DNA of 64,000 nucleotides from an uncultured Saprospiraceae bacterium (GCA_937872385.1 CALMSO010000026.1:186001-250000); one strand, 5' to 3'; shown: positions 17,882-27,154, counted from the stretch's first letter. Numbers and translations are program-made. The notes: generated from the sequence alone by a model not told the origin.

Positions 17882-19189
17882 ATGCCGAAAACGATTTCCT
17901 TGCGCCAGGGGCTGTCGAGTGTGTTGCTGTGGTCGGTCATTGCAGCCGCTTTCATCGGGCCAGGCACCGTGACGACTGCATCCAACGCGGGCGCTACTTT
18001 TCAGTTGGACTTGCTCTGGGCTTTGGCTTTTTCTATTTTTGCCACTATGGTATTGCAAGAAGCAGCAGCACGGGTCACGGTGGCGTCGGGCAAAAGCCTC
18101 GGCGAAATTATTGCATTAAAATACGCTACCCGGCATCGGCGGCTCCGGTGGTTGTTGTTCGTAGCGGTTGCATTTGGCTGCGCGGCCTATCAGACCGGCA
18201 ATATTCTGGGTGCGGTATCGGGTTTGTTGTTCTGGGTCACCGGTGTGCCGCAGTGGTTGCTCACGCTGGCGCTGGCCTTCATTTGCACCGCCTTGCTCAT
18301 GGTAGGCAAGGTACAGATTATTGCTCGTAGCCTCGGTATAGTTGTAGCCCTTATGGGGGTTGCCTTTTGTGCAGTGGCTTGGCAAACGGACTTCAGCCTC
18401 GGCGATATGACCCGTGCCATTTTTCTACCCGTTTTTCCAAATGACAGCGCCCTACTCATCATCGGGCTGATCGGCACTACCATTGTACCCTACAATCTTT
18501 TTCTCGCTTCCGGCATTGGGCAAGGGCAAGACATCCGTGAAATGCGCCTCGGTGTGGTGCTGGCGGTACTCATCGGCGGGCTGATTTCGGGGGCGATTCT
18601 ACTCACTGGTACTTTCGTCAGCGGGGCGTACAGTTACGAGGCTTTAGCCAATGCGATGGTTGCTCGGTTGGGCAGTTGGGCGATCGGACTGTTCGGGTTT
18701 GGGTTATTTGCGGCGGGTTTTACATCTTGCATCACCGCACCTTTGGCAGCAGCTATTACAGGTAAAAGCCTGTTGGGCAATCAGGAAACTGCCTGGCAAT
18801 CCAACGGACGCTCTTTTCGCATGGTCTGGATGACGGTATTTGGCATCGGATTATTTTTCAGTCTTTCCGGTATCCGCCCGATTCCGGCTATTATTTTGGC
18901 GCAAGCTATCAATGGCGTGTTGCTACCTATCGTAGCTATTTTTTTGCTTTTAACCATGAACGACCGGCAAGTACTACCACCGGATTTTACCAATAAAATC
19001 GTGACAAATGTGCTCACGCTCATCATCGTTGGGGTCACTTGTTTTCTTGGGCTTACTAACATTTGGCGTTCGATTGGCAATATTTTGCCAGAGCTTAACC
19101 AATGGCAGAGCAGCCTAATTTGGCTCAATTTCGCTGTGGCTTTGCTGATTATTGGCAGGTTGAGCTTCATCATTTTCCGAAAAAAATAA
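17882..19189 (+). CDS. Divergent Nramp-family metal ion transporter
   Basis: A 435-residue protein with about 11 membrane helices and clear Nramp features: AFIGPGTVTTAS in helix 1, the AGATF...LLWAL segment, VASGKSLGEII, and IVPYNLFLASG in helix 6. In classical Nramp/MntH proteins the metal site is built from DPGN in helix 1 and MPH in helix 6. Here these positions read GPGT (about 26-29) and VPY (about 202-204), so the aspartate, asparagine and methionine ligands are all absent. Helix 1 is also about nine residues shorter. The cargo may therefore not be manganese or iron. The ATG at 17882 is chosen over an extension that overlaps the GT2 gene. Confidence 0.85.
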   Translation: MPKTISLRQGLSSVLLWSVIAAAFIGPGTVTTASNAGATFQLDLLWALAFSIFATMVLQEAAARVTVASGKSLGEIIALKYATRHRRLRWLLFVAVAFGCAAYQTGNILGAVSGLLFWVTGVPQWLLTLALAFICTALLMVGKVQIIARSLGIVVALMGVAFCAVAWQTDFSLGDMTRAIFLPVFPNDSALLIIGLIGTTIVPYNLFLASGIGQGQDIREMRLGVVLAVLIGGLISGAILLTGTFVSGAYSYEALANAMVARLGSWAIGLFGFGLFAAGFTSCITAPLAAAITGKSLLGNQETAWQSNGRSFRMVWMTVFGIGLFFSLSGIRPIPAIILAQAINGVLLPIVAIFLLLTMNDRQVLPPDFTNKIVTNVLTLIIVGVTCFLGLTNIWRSIGNILPELNQWQSSLIWLNFAVALLIIGRLSFIIFRKK

Positions 19190-19226
19190 CCGGCTCGGAT
19201 TTTTCGTCTGAGCCGGTCTATCTTTT
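19189..19226. terminator. Bidirectional terminator between convergent genes
   Basis: Near-perfect 11-bp stem ACCGGCTCGGA / TCTGAGCCGGT with one mismatch and a 7-nt loop, flanked by CTATCTTTTG on one side and an A-run on the other. It serves both the Nramp-like gene and the oxoamine synthase gene. Confidence 0.8.
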
Positions 19227-19251
19227 GTAGTCATATTTTGAGGCCCAAAAA

Positions 19252-20502
19252 CTACGGCGCTACATCAAATTCCGCTTGAATATGATATGAGCCGGCACGC
19301 AATTTTTCCGACACTTCGCCAAAGGCCTCTACCGTTAGATTAATATCTTCATCGGTGTGTACCGCCGTAGGGATTAGCCGCAGTAGCATCATGCCTTTCG
19401 GAATCACTGGATACACGACAATCGAGCAGAAAATATCATAATTTTCGCGCAAATCATACACCAAGGCGGTGGCTTCGCCCACTGAGCCTTTCATAAAAAT
19501 TGGCGTTACGCAGGTATTAGAATGCCCCAGATCAAAGCCTTTCGACCCTAATCCAGCTTTCAGCTTGCGCACATTTTCCCAGAGCTTGTCCTTCAATTCT
19601 GGATGATTGCGCAGCAATTCCAAGCGTTTCAGGTTGCCCAACACCAAAGGCATCGGGAGGGATTTCGCAAAAATCTGCGAGCGGGTATTGTATCGCAGGA
19701 AGTTAATCACATCATTATCACCAGCTACAAATGCACCAATGCTGGCCATAGACTTGGCAAAAGTGCTGAAATACAGGTCAATCTTGTCCTGTACGCCCTG
19801 CTCTTCGCCGGCGCCCGCACCGGTTTTGCCCAGCGTACCGAAGCCATGTGCATCATCCACCAACAGGCGGAATTTGTATTGGTCTTTCAAGGCAGCAATT
19901 TCTTTTAGGATGCCTTGTTCACCGCGCATACCAAATACTCCCTCGGTAATGACCAGCACGCCACCGCCCGAAGCTTCGGCCGCTACCACCGCTTTTTTGA
20001 CTTGCTTTTCAAAACTTTCGATATCATTGTGCTCAAAAGCGAAGCGCTCGCCAATGTGCATTCGAATACCATCGTAAATGCAGGCGTGATTGTCCTTGTC
20101 ATACACCACCACATCGCGGCGGGTGAGCAGTGCGTCAATGATAGACATAATGCCTTGGTAGCCATAGTTGAGCAGTAGCGTGTCTTCCTTTTGTACAAAC
20201 GCAGCCAACTCGCGCTCCAATTGTTCGTGATAAACGGATTCGCCCGACATTATGCGCGCGCCCATCGGGTAAGCCAAGCCCCATTCGGCGGCAGCTTCGG
20301 CATCTACTTTGCGCACTTCAGGATGATTGGCTAACCCTAAGTAGTTATTGATACTCCAGATGATTTTTTCCTTACCCTGAAATTTCATGCGGTTGCCGAG
20401 TTCCCCTTCTAATTTCGGGAAAGTGTAATAGCCATGCGCGGCATCCGAAAATCTTCCGAGCGGACCTCTGTCTGTTCTGATTTTTTCAAAAAGATCCATC
20501 AT
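19252..20502 (-). CDS. Alpha-oxoamine synthase (KBL / BioF / serine palmitoyltransferase family)
   Basis: A 416-residue PLP enzyme of fold type I. NNYLGLANHPEV near 52-63 is the family start. LLVDDAHGFGTLG near 213-225 holds the Asp-His pair for PLP, and STFAKSMASIGAF carries the Schiff-base lysine at about K250. The family condenses an amino acid with an acyl-CoA: glycine plus acetyl-CoA (Kbl), alanine plus pimeloyl-CoA (BioF) or serine plus palmitoyl-CoA (Spt). No bio gene or threonine dehydrogenase is adjacent, and Bacteroidota often use such enzymes for sphingolipid or sulfonolipid bases, so a lipid role is plausible but not proven. Two consecutive ATGs (20502, 20499) can start it. Confidence 0.87.
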   Translation of the reverse strand: MMDLFEKIRTDRGPLGRFSDAAHGYYTFPKLEGELGNRMKFQGKEKIIWSINNYLGLANHPEVRKVDAEAAAEWGLAYPMGARIMSGESVYHEQLERELAAFVQKEDTLLLNYGYQGIMSIIDALLTRRDVVVYDKDNHACIYDGIRMHIGERFAFEHNDIESFEKQVKKAVVAAEASGGGVLVITEGVFGMRGEQGILKEIAALKDQYKFRLLVDDAHGFGTLGKTGAGAGEEQGVQDKIDLYFSTFAKSMASIGAFVAGDNDVINFLRYNTRSQIFAKSLPMPLVLGNLKRLELLRNHPELKDKLWENVRKLKAGLGSKGFDLGHSNTCVTPIFMKGSVGEATALVYDLRENYDIFCSIVVYPVIPKGMMLLRLIPTAVHTDEDINLTVEAFGEVSEKLRAGSYHIQAEFDVAP

Positions 20503-20546
20503 TGTTTAAAGCGTTTTATGATTCAATATACAGGCACAATGGATTG

Positions 20547-21077
20547 TCACCATATTTTTTCAGCCTTGCCCGGTTCTACCCAGCGGCTCCAATTTTTATT
20601 GTACGTGTGCAATTGTTTGGTCGGTTGCCCTTGGCTGTCCAGCATTTCCTTGCCCTGGTTCGCCCATTCAAAAATGCTGCCGTACAGGTTATATACATTT
20701 GTGTACCCCATTTTTTGTAGTCGCTCGCCTATTTTTTCGCTGCGATACCCCACGGAGCAATACAGCACGATCTTGGTATCTTTGGGTAACTCTTGCAGGC
20801 GCGTCGCATCGAACTGGTCGTATCCAAGGTATTGAGCACCTTTGATGTGGCTCACTTGGTATTCCGACCATTCCCGTGTGTCAAAGATATGAACTTCATT
20901 TTGAATATTGTACAATTCTTCCACTCCAATTATCGGTACCGAAAACCGCAGCATCTGAGTCAGTTTTTTATCAAACTGCCCATTTTTTAGCGGCGGCCGT
21001 TCTGCCGGAATTTGCGCACAACCGATTTGCAACAGAAATAAAAATACAATCGGCGGCAGGTATTTTTTTAGGTTCAT
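20547..21077 (-). CDS. Rhodanese-domain lipoprotein
   Basis: A 176-residue protein with a lipoprotein signal peptide ending LLQIGC (lipidated Cys about residue 20). The rhodanese domain covers about 50-150: HIFDTREWSEYQVSHIKGA is the typical aspartate-arginine strand and substrate entry, and LYCSVGYRSEK holds the active-site cysteine at about C107. Rhodaneses carry sulfane sulfur on this cysteine. An exported lipid-anchored form would act in the periplasm, perhaps in sulfur or thiol handling. The active-site loop is intact. It is followed by the oxoamine synthase gene 44 bp downstream and preceded by mvaD 34 bp upstream on the same strand. Confidence 0.92.
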   Translation of the reverse strand: MNLKKYLPPIVFLFLLQIGCAQIPAERPPLKNGQFDKKLTQMLRFSVPIIGVEELYNIQNEVHIFDTREWSEYQVSHIKGAQYLGYDQFDATRLQELPKDTKIVLYCSVGYRSEKIGERLQKMGYTNVYNLYGSIFEWANQGKEMLDSQGQPTKQLHTYNKNWSRWVEPGKAEKIW

Positions 21078-21111
21078 GTTATAATATTTTACAAATTAAA
21101 GCATCAGCAAA

Positions 21112-22194
21112 TTACAACTCAGCGGGCCCCTTCCCTACCTTATCTTCTATATACTGCCCATTTTCACAATATTGCACCAGCTCATTTTGAATAAAATACT
21201 GCACTTTGGCCTGTACTGCATCTGGATACAGCAAATGTAAATTTGGCCCAGCATCCAGACTAAAATAAACCGGTACTTGCGTTTCGCTTCGGAACCGCTG
21301 CAAAGCCTCAATCGCCGAAATCGTATTCGCTTTCAATAGCGTAAATGGCGGGTGAGACAGCATCATCAGCGCGTGCAAAGCAAGTGCTTCGGCTTCAGCA
21401 ATTTTACCAAAGGCTTCCACATCGCCGCTTTTCAATACGTCAATCAAGGTGCGAAATCGCTGCCGAGCCTGCTCGTAGCGGCTTTGCGCATAAATGTTGC
21501 TATCCATCAACTCATGCCCAGCTCGGCTCGACACACTTTTTTCGCCTTTGCTGATGATTAAAATCGTATCGTGATAGCTTTTAAAAATCTCGTGCAAGGG
21601 TGTAAATGGCGTTGCGTATTCATCGGATGTGCCGTCCACTGCTCCGGTTGCCCCCCAGATTGCCATTTCGGGATAGACCGAGCGGCAGGCGCTGCCCGAA
21701 CCTAAGCGTGCCAAGTAGGAAGCTTTTTGCAAAAACTCGGCTTCATTTTGTAGCGTGCCGAAAAAATTTCTTTCCAAACCACACAAACACAATGCCAGCG
21801 CGCTCATACTCGAAGCCGAAGAAGCAATGCCCGCCGAATGCGGAAAAGAATTGCGCGAGCGGATGGTCAGCTGCAGTTGTTTCAAAAATGGGAAAATACC
21901 GGTCAGCCCCGACAAAAATTTCAACACTTTGGCTTTGAATGCCTCGTTGGGCTGGTCATTGAAAAAGAAATCTAATGAGACATTCGGGTCGTTTGTCGCT
22001 TTAGGCTTGTAATCGAGCCAAGTGTCGGTATAGGCGTTTTGCAAAGTAAAACTGATGGAAGGGTTGCGCGGCAGTTGCACACCATGCTTTCCCCAGTATT
22101 TAATAATTGCCAAATTGGATGGACTACGCCAGCCGAGGCTTCCCGGACTGGTTTTGTCGCTTTCCACAATGAGCATTGGGTTTCTATAATCCAT
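21112..22194 (-). CDS. mvaD: Diphosphomevalonate decarboxylase
   Basis: A 360-residue GHMP-family enzyme that converts diphosphomevalonate to isopentenyl diphosphate, the last step of the mevalonate pathway. SPSNLAIIKYWGK near the N-terminus, FPHSAGIASSASSMSALAL (the ATP-binding loop with the conserved serines) and LARLGSGSACRS are diagnostic, and AGPNLHLLYP near the C-terminus carries the catalytic aspartate region. The enzyme implies that isoprenoids are made by the mevalonate route in this organism; the other pathway genes are not in the window. The ATG at 22194 (MDYRNPML) is preferred over a seven-codon upstream extension. A parS palindrome sits between this gene and thrC. Confidence 0.95.
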   Translation of the reverse strand: MDYRNPMLIVESDKTSPGSLGWRSPSNLAIIKYWGKHGVQLPRNPSISFTLQNAYTDTWLDYKPKATNDPNVSLDFFFNDQPNEAFKAKVLKFLSGLTGIFPFLKQLQLTIRSRNSFPHSAGIASSASSMSALALCLCGLERNFFGTLQNEAEFLQKASYLARLGSGSACRSVYPEMAIWGATGAVDGTSDEYATPFTPLHEIFKSYHDTILIISKGEKSVSSRAGHELMDSNIYAQSRYEQARQRFRTLIDVLKSGDVEAFGKIAEAEALALHALMMLSHPPFTLLKANTISAIEALQRFRSETQVPVYFSLDAGPNLHLLYPDAVQAKVQYFIQNELVQYCENGQYIEDKVGKGPAEL

Positions 22195-22262
22195 TATTGT
22201 CGGTTTGCACAGCAAAGATACTACGCTTTTTTAGCAAATAAAACAGCCTTTTTACTTTGCAA

Positions 22263-22278
22263 TGTTCCACGTGGAACA
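22263..22278. promoter_or_regulatory. parS site, copy 1 (intergenic)
   Basis: TGTTCCACGTGGAACA, a perfect 16-bp palindrome, extended to 20 bp with AAT/ATT. This is a canonical ParB-binding parS sequence type. It lies directly against the thrC stop codon (22281-22283), about 15.4 kb from the putative origin. Confidence 0.9.
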
Positions 22279-22280
22279 TT

Positions 22281-23579
22281 TTAAAACTCCATCAGCCATT
22301 CTTTAAATACAGAAAAATCATTGGGCATAGCCGTGGCTTGCTTGGGTTTATTGCTCAATACTGCCAGCCGTTCAGGAATATCAATTGGTTCGCCCAATAT
22401 TTTTTCTACATCTTCTTTGAATTTTGCCGGATGCGCCGTTTCTAAAATAACGCCTTGCGCCTGCGGATGGGTTCGCAAATAAGCCTCCAATGCCAAGTAA
22501 CCCACTGCGCCGTGCGGATCCATTACATAGCCGAAGCGTTGCTTAATTTCACGCATCGCCGCTTCAGTAGCATCGTCGTTGAATCCATAGCCAGAAATTT
22601 CATCGCGCATAATGTTCCACGTGGAACAATACAGGTCGAGCATACGCGCAAAATTGGACGGATTGCCCACATCCATCGCATTAGAAAGCGTGCGAACGGA
22701 AGGTCGCGGGCGGTACTCGCTACTCGCCAAATAGGCAGGCACTACGTCATTGACATTGGTAGCAGCAATAAAATGATGCACTGGTAACCCCATTTTTTTA
22801 GCAAAAAGCCCGGCGGTGAGATTGCCAAAATTACCACTTGGTACACTGAAAACCATTGGAATAGTCTTGTCGGCAAGCTGTTTCCATGCTTCAAAATAGT
22901 AAAATGACTGCGGAATTAATCGAGCAATATTGATGGAATTAGCTGAACTGAGCCGTTGTCGCTGGTTCAAATCTGCGTCTAAAAAGGCTTTTTTTACCAA
23001 TGCCTGGCAATCGTCAAAGGTGCCTGATATTTCTAATGCTGTAATGTTTTCGTCCAGCGTGGTCAGTTGTTTTTCCTGCAAAAAGCTGACTTTCCCGGAA
23101 GGGTAGAGAATCACTACACGAATACCCGGCGTTTTGTAAAACCCAGCGGCCACCGCGCCCCCTGTATCGCCAGAAGTAGCCACCAAAATAGTCAGCTCGC
23201 GCTGCTCGGCTTGGTTGAAATAACTCATCAGTTGCGCCATAAAACGCGCCCCAAAATCCTTGAACGCCAGCGAAGGCCCGTGAAATAATTCCAGTACATG
23301 CCGCCGAGCATCCAATGACACCACCGGCGCCGGAAAAGTAATAGAATTTTGAATAATCCGCTGCAAATCCGTCTCAGGAATAGCACCCTGCAAAAGAGAT
23401 TGAGCAACCGTGAAAGCAATATCGGAAAATGAATAGCGCGGCAACTGCTGTATAAAATCTGGCGGCAGTAGCGGAATATGCACCGGCATGTACAGTCCGT
23501 TGTCATCCGGCAAGCCTTTGAATACGGCTTCCCGTAGCGAAACCAAATGCGATTTATTTTTGGTACTGTAAAGTTTCAT
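22281..23579 (-). CDS. thrC: Threonine synthase
   Basis: A 432-residue PLP enzyme that converts O-phosphohomoserine to threonine. The PLP lysine lies in FHGPSLAFKDFGARF, the phosphate-binding segment is ATSGDTGGAVAAGF, and PSGNFGNLTAGLFAKKMGLP follows. It has the class-I threonine synthase N-terminal start MKLYSTKN and ends normally. It is the last gene of the thrA-thrB-thrC operon, 11 bp after thrB. A parS site lies inside the coding region at 22613-22628, where it encodes C-S-T-W-N in a stretch that looks variable in the family. A second parS site touches the stop codon. Confidence 0.96.
   Translation of the reverse strand: MKLYSTKNKSHLVSLREAVFKGLPDDNGLYMPVHIPLLPPDFIQQLPRYSFSDIAFTVAQSLLQGAIPETDLQRIIQNSITFPAPVVSLDARRHVLELFHGPSLAFKDFGARFMAQLMSYFNQAEQRELTILVATSGDTGGAVAAGFYKTPGIRVVILYPSGKVSFLQEKQLTTLDENITALEISGTFDDCQALVKKAFLDADLNQRQRLSSANSINIARLIPQSFYYFEAWKQLADKTIPMVFSVPSGNFGNLTAGLFAKKMGLPVHHFIAATNVNDVVPAYLASSEYRPRPSVRTLSNAMDVGNPSNFARMLDLYCSTWNIMRDEISGYGFNDDATEAAMREIKQRFGYVMDPHGAVGYLALEAYLRTHPQAQGVILETAHPAKFKEDVEKILGEPIDIPERLAVLSNKPKQATAMPNDFSVFKEWLMEF
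22613..22628. promoter_or_regulatory. parS site, copy 2 (inside thrC)
   Basis: The same perfect TGTTCCACGTGGAACA palindrome as at 22263, 350 bp away, here within the thrC reading frame. Two exact copies of a 16-mer so close together are not expected by chance. Confidence 0.9.
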
Positions 23580-23590
23580 TCGTTCAGAAT

Positions 23591-24565
23591 TTAAATACGC
23601 ATCGCGCCATTCGGATTGATGGGCGAAAGGTACAATTGACTATCAATACCGGCTTGCTGAAAAATAGCTTGCATGGCCGTGCCCGCTTGCTCGGCAGCCC
23701 AAGGCCCCTTACTAAGCGCAAAAATAGAAGGACCCGCCCCAGATATGCTACAGCCCAACGCGCCCGCGTGCAGTGCGGCGGCTTTTACCTCGTAAAAATA
23801 CGGAATCAAATGTGCACGCTGTGGCTCGATGACGACATCCTGCAAAGAGCGCCCGATGAGATCATAATCTGCATTCATCAAACCAACGATCAGTCCCGCG
23901 AGGTTTCCACATTGTGTAATCATTTGCTTCAAAGTGACCTGCTCTTTGAGTACGCCCCGTGCGTCTTTAGTCAGAATTTTGATATTGGGAAATACCACCG
24001 TGGCATACAAATCGGTAGGCAAGGGCAGGGCGTGTACGTCCAAATCTTCGTTGCTACGAATGAGCGTAATGCCCCCCAATAAGCAAGGGGCTACATTATC
24101 CGCGTGGTACGCACCATCAGCAACTTGCTCGCCCAGTACCGCAAAAGGTAGTAATTCTAACCGGCTCAACGGGCAGCCCAATAGTTCATTAACGGCTACT
24201 ACCCCGCCCACTGCACTGGCTGCACTGGAACCCATCCCAGTACCAAAGGGCATTTTTTTATGGATTTCCAGCTCAATACCACGGGTTTCGCCGAGGTGGT
24301 TGTACAATTGCTGCGCTGCAAATCCCGCCGTATTCTGGTCAATATCGTAAGGCAGTTTGCCGCCATCGCCGGTAATTTTTACGATGCGCAAACCAGGCAG
24401 TTCTGCAAAACGGGCAATGATTTCATCGCCGGGCCGATCCAGCGCAAAGCCCAAAATATCAAAGCCGCAGGCCACATTAGCCACCGTAGCCGGAGTAAAT
24501 ACCTTGACTTGCTCGGTAGTGTCGGTTGCCAAAGGCTCGGTTTCACTGTTCAAATTAGCGTGCAT
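23591..24565 (-). CDS. thrB: Homoserine kinase
   Basis: A 324-residue GHMP kinase that phosphorylates homoserine, giving the substrate of ThrC. The start of the fold reads KVFTPATVANVACGFDILGFAL, the ATP loop is MPFGTGMGSSAASAVGG, and GCSISGAGPSIFAL near the C-terminus is the third GHMP motif. The ATG at 24565 (MHANLNSE) is chosen; the upstream extension would overlap the end of thrA. It sits 4 bp after the thrA stop and 11 bp before thrC, so translation is probably coupled. Confidence 0.96.
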   Translation of the reverse strand: MHANLNSETEPLATDTTEQVKVFTPATVANVACGFDILGFALDRPGDEIIARFAELPGLRIVKITGDGGKLPYDIDQNTAGFAAQQLYNHLGETRGIELEIHKKMPFGTGMGSSAASAVGGVVAVNELLGCPLSRLELLPFAVLGEQVADGAYHADNVAPCLLGGITLIRSNEDLDVHALPLPTDLYATVVFPNIKILTKDARGVLKEQVTLKQMITQCGNLAGLIVGLMNADYDLIGRSLQDVVIEPQRAHLIPYFYEVKAAALHAGALGCSISGAGPSIFALSKGPWAAEQAGTAMQAIFQQAGIDSQLYLSPINPNGAMRI

Positions 24566-24569
24566 ATTT

Positions 24570-27026
24570 CTACGATAAATAGTTACCAATTCGGATAATT
24601 TCTGCAAAGACGCCAGCGGCCGTAACCTCCGCGCCCGCGCCCGGCCCGCGCACCACTAAGGGACGTTCCTTGTATCGCTCGGTGGTGAATACAATCATGT
24701 TGTCGCTGCCACTCAAAAAATAAAACGGATGGCTTGTGTCCACCGCTTCCAGCCCAATGCTGGCTTCGCCATTTTCTAGTTTTGCAATCATGCGCAGCGC
24801 TTTACCATTGGCGGCAGCTTCCGCGCGTAGCTGCTCAAAGGTATCATCGGCTCGTTCTAATTCTACAAAAAACTGCTCTACGCTCGTTGCTTGCTGGCAA
24901 GCTTCTGGCAGAATGTTGCGGATTTCCACCGATGCCGCTTCGAGCGGTAGCCCCGTTTCGCGGGCTAAAATGATGAGCTTGCGCCGCACGTCAATGCCGT
25001 TCAAATCAATACGCGGATCGGGTTCCGTAAAGCCGCGTTTTTTGGCTTCTTTTACAATATCGCTGAATTTTTCGCCTGCTTTGTAAGCATTAAAAATAAA
25101 AGACAAGGAACCAGACAACACTCCTTCAATTTTCAAAATCCGATCACCACTGTCAATCAAATCATTCAGGGTAGAAATCACCGGTAGCCCTGCCCCGACA
25201 TTGGTTTCGTATTGAAATTGTACCCCGCGCCGGGCGGCAATATTTTTCAAACGTTGGTATTGTAAATAAGAAGAGGACGTGGCGATTTTATTTGGTGTGG
25301 AAATCGAAATGCTGGCGTCAAGAATCTGCTCGTACCATTTGGCAACGGTTTCGCTGGCGGTGTTATCCACAAAAATCGTGTTAGAGAGGTTAAGCGCATT
25401 CATCCGATCCACAAATGCCCGCAGATTAGCCGGCTCGCCCTGTTCCTGCAGCGTCGTTTTCCAGTCGTCTAAGGCGATTCCATTTTCATCAAACAGCATC
25501 TTGCGGCTATTGGTCATGCCGACTATTCTAATTTCTAAGGAGCGCTGCTCACGCAGATAGCTTGCCTGCTGCCGAATTTGCGATAACAAAGCGCTGCCAA
25601 TCAAACCCGTGCCGGCGATAAATAAATGCAATTCTTTGGTATCGGATAGGAAAAAAGCCTCGTGCAAGGCATTGAGTGCTTTGGCCTCGTCGGGTTGATT
25701 GATGACCACGGAAATATTCAGCTCGGATGAACCCTGGGCAATAGCCACTACGTTGATGCCATTTTTGCCTAATGCCCGAAACAGACGTCCCGCAATGCCC
25801 GGCCGGTAACGCATATTTTCGCCAATAGCAGCAATTACCGACAAGTCCATTTCCATTTTTACTGGCTCAACAAGCCCCTCGCGCAGTTCGTATTCAAATT
25901 CTTTTTCAACTAACTTGCGGGCTTTTTTAGCAACATCAGGTTGTACTGCAAACGAGATGGAATGCTCGGACGAGCCTTGTGTAATGAGAATGACATTGAT
26001 GTTGGCATTGGCTAACGAAGTGAACAAGCGGGCAGCAGTGCCTGGCGCACCAAACAAACCACTACCTTGCAGCGTGAGTAAGGCAATGTTATTGATCGAA
26101 GAAATACCCTTCACAGCGCGGCCGCCGGGGTCGGATTTATCCGAAATGTGCGTACCGACGAAATCCGGATTGAATGTATTTTTAATAACAATCGGAATTT
26201 TCTTGAACAGCGCTGGCTGAATAGTAGGCGGGTAGATCACCTTGGCTCCAAAGTGCGACATTTCCATCGCTTCGGCGTAAGTCATGGTCGGAATGGTGAA
26301 GGCTTTTCGCACCTTACGCGGATCCGCGGTAAGCACGCCGTCCACATCTGTCCAGATTTCAATGACTTCTGCTCCAAGGCCCGCCGCGAGAATAGCTGCC
26401 GTATAATCCGATCCACCGCGACCCAGCGTGGTGGTCAATCCACCTTTTGCAGAAGCCACAAATCCGGTAACTATCTGTAAATCAGAATTTTGTGTATAAC
26501 ATTCTTGAATTTTCTGATTGGTCAGCTCAAAATCAACCTTGGCTGAGCCGAAGCGGTTATCGGTTTTGATAATTTTTCGCGCATCGAGATAGCTCGCATT
26601 CAATCCATGCTGCCGCAGCACATGGCTGATGATGTAAGCGGCATTGCGTTCGCCAAAGCTGAGCACATAGTCCATGGTACGGGGCGAGACCTCGCGTACC
26701 AAAAAGACACCGTACAAAATATTTTTCAGCACCTCGTGATTGTTTTCGAGTTCGGGCAGGGCCTGTTGCAATTGCGGCGGTGCGAGCAGCGTTTGCACTG
26801 TATCGAAATGACGCTGGCTGAAAGCTTCAAAGAAGGTATAATACGACTCGTCGCCAGCGGCTGCGAGGTTGGCCATTTTAATCAGAGAATCGGTGACACC
26901 GCCAAAAGCAGAAAAAACGACCGTGAATTGTTCGCCACTGAGGTAGTAGCGTTTGAGAATATCCACGACGCCTTGTATGCGTTCCGGTGTGGCTACGGAC
27001 GAGCCGCCAAATTTTAATACCTTCAT
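24570..27026 (-). CDS. thrA: Bifunctional aspartate kinase / homoserine dehydrogenase
   Basis: An 818-residue fusion catalysing the first and third steps from aspartate to threonine. The kinase half starts VLKFGGSSVATPERI and has GRGGSDYTAAILA. Tandem ACT regulatory domains lie at about 300-460 (two repeats of NVxxIxQGSSE), suggesting feedback control by threonine or a related amino acid. The dehydrogenase half begins LFIAGTGLIGSALL (NADP-binding) and contains KIEGVLSGSLSFIFN and GFTEPDPRIDLNGIDVRRKL with catalytic residues. It heads the thrABC operon. A candidate -7 box lies about 120 bp upstream; I found no threonine-rich leader peptide. Confidence 0.97.
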   Translation of the reverse strand: MKVLKFGGSSVATPERIQGVVDILKRYYLSGEQFTVVFSAFGGVTDSLIKMANLAAAGDESYYTFFEAFSQRHFDTVQTLLAPPQLQQALPELENNHEVLKNILYGVFLVREVSPRTMDYVLSFGERNAAYIISHVLRQHGLNASYLDARKIIKTDNRFGSAKVDFELTNQKIQECYTQNSDLQIVTGFVASAKGGLTTTLGRGGSDYTAAILAAGLGAEVIEIWTDVDGVLTADPRKVRKAFTIPTMTYAEAMEMSHFGAKVIYPPTIQPALFKKIPIVIKNTFNPDFVGTHISDKSDPGGRAVKGISSINNIALLTLQGSGLFGAPGTAARLFTSLANANINVILITQGSSEHSISFAVQPDVAKKARKLVEKEFEYELREGLVEPVKMEMDLSVIAAIGENMRYRPGIAGRLFRALGKNGINVVAIAQGSSELNISVVINQPDEAKALNALHEAFFLSDTKELHLFIAGTGLIGSALLSQIRQQASYLREQRSLEIRIVGMTNSRKMLFDENGIALDDWKTTLQEQGEPANLRAFVDRMNALNLSNTIFVDNTASETVAKWYEQILDASISISTPNKIATSSSYLQYQRLKNIAARRGVQFQYETNVGAGLPVISTLNDLIDSGDRILKIEGVLSGSLSFIFNAYKAGEKFSDIVKEAKKRGFTEPDPRIDLNGIDVRRKLIILARETGLPLEAASVEIRNILPEACQQATSVEQFFVELERADDTFEQLRAEAAANGKALRMIAKLENGEASIGLEAVDTSHPFYFLSGSDNMIVFTTERYKERPLVVRGPGAGAEVTAAGVFAEIIRIGNYLS

Positions 27027-27146
27027 GTTGCACAGGATTTTTTGTTGCTTATCGGGTTAGGGCGGGAATTTTTTTTACAAGCCAAGCCGTACAGGTTGAG
27101 TTTTCGTGCTTAGTTCTGAATTTGGTTTTGCTGATTAAACAAGTTG

Positions 27147-27154
27147 CAAAAGTA
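27147..27154 (-). promoter_or_regulatory. Candidate -7 box (TACTTTTG) for thrABC
   Basis: It matches TAnnTTTG on the minus strand, leaving a leader of roughly 115 nt before the thrA start. No strong -33 TTTG was seen at the right distance. Confidence 0.35.

Noticed and set aside
25363-25371. A perfect DnaA box (TTATCCACA)
   Set aside because: Single, inside the thrA coding region and 12 kb from the cluster; about 0.5 such matches are expected by chance in the window.
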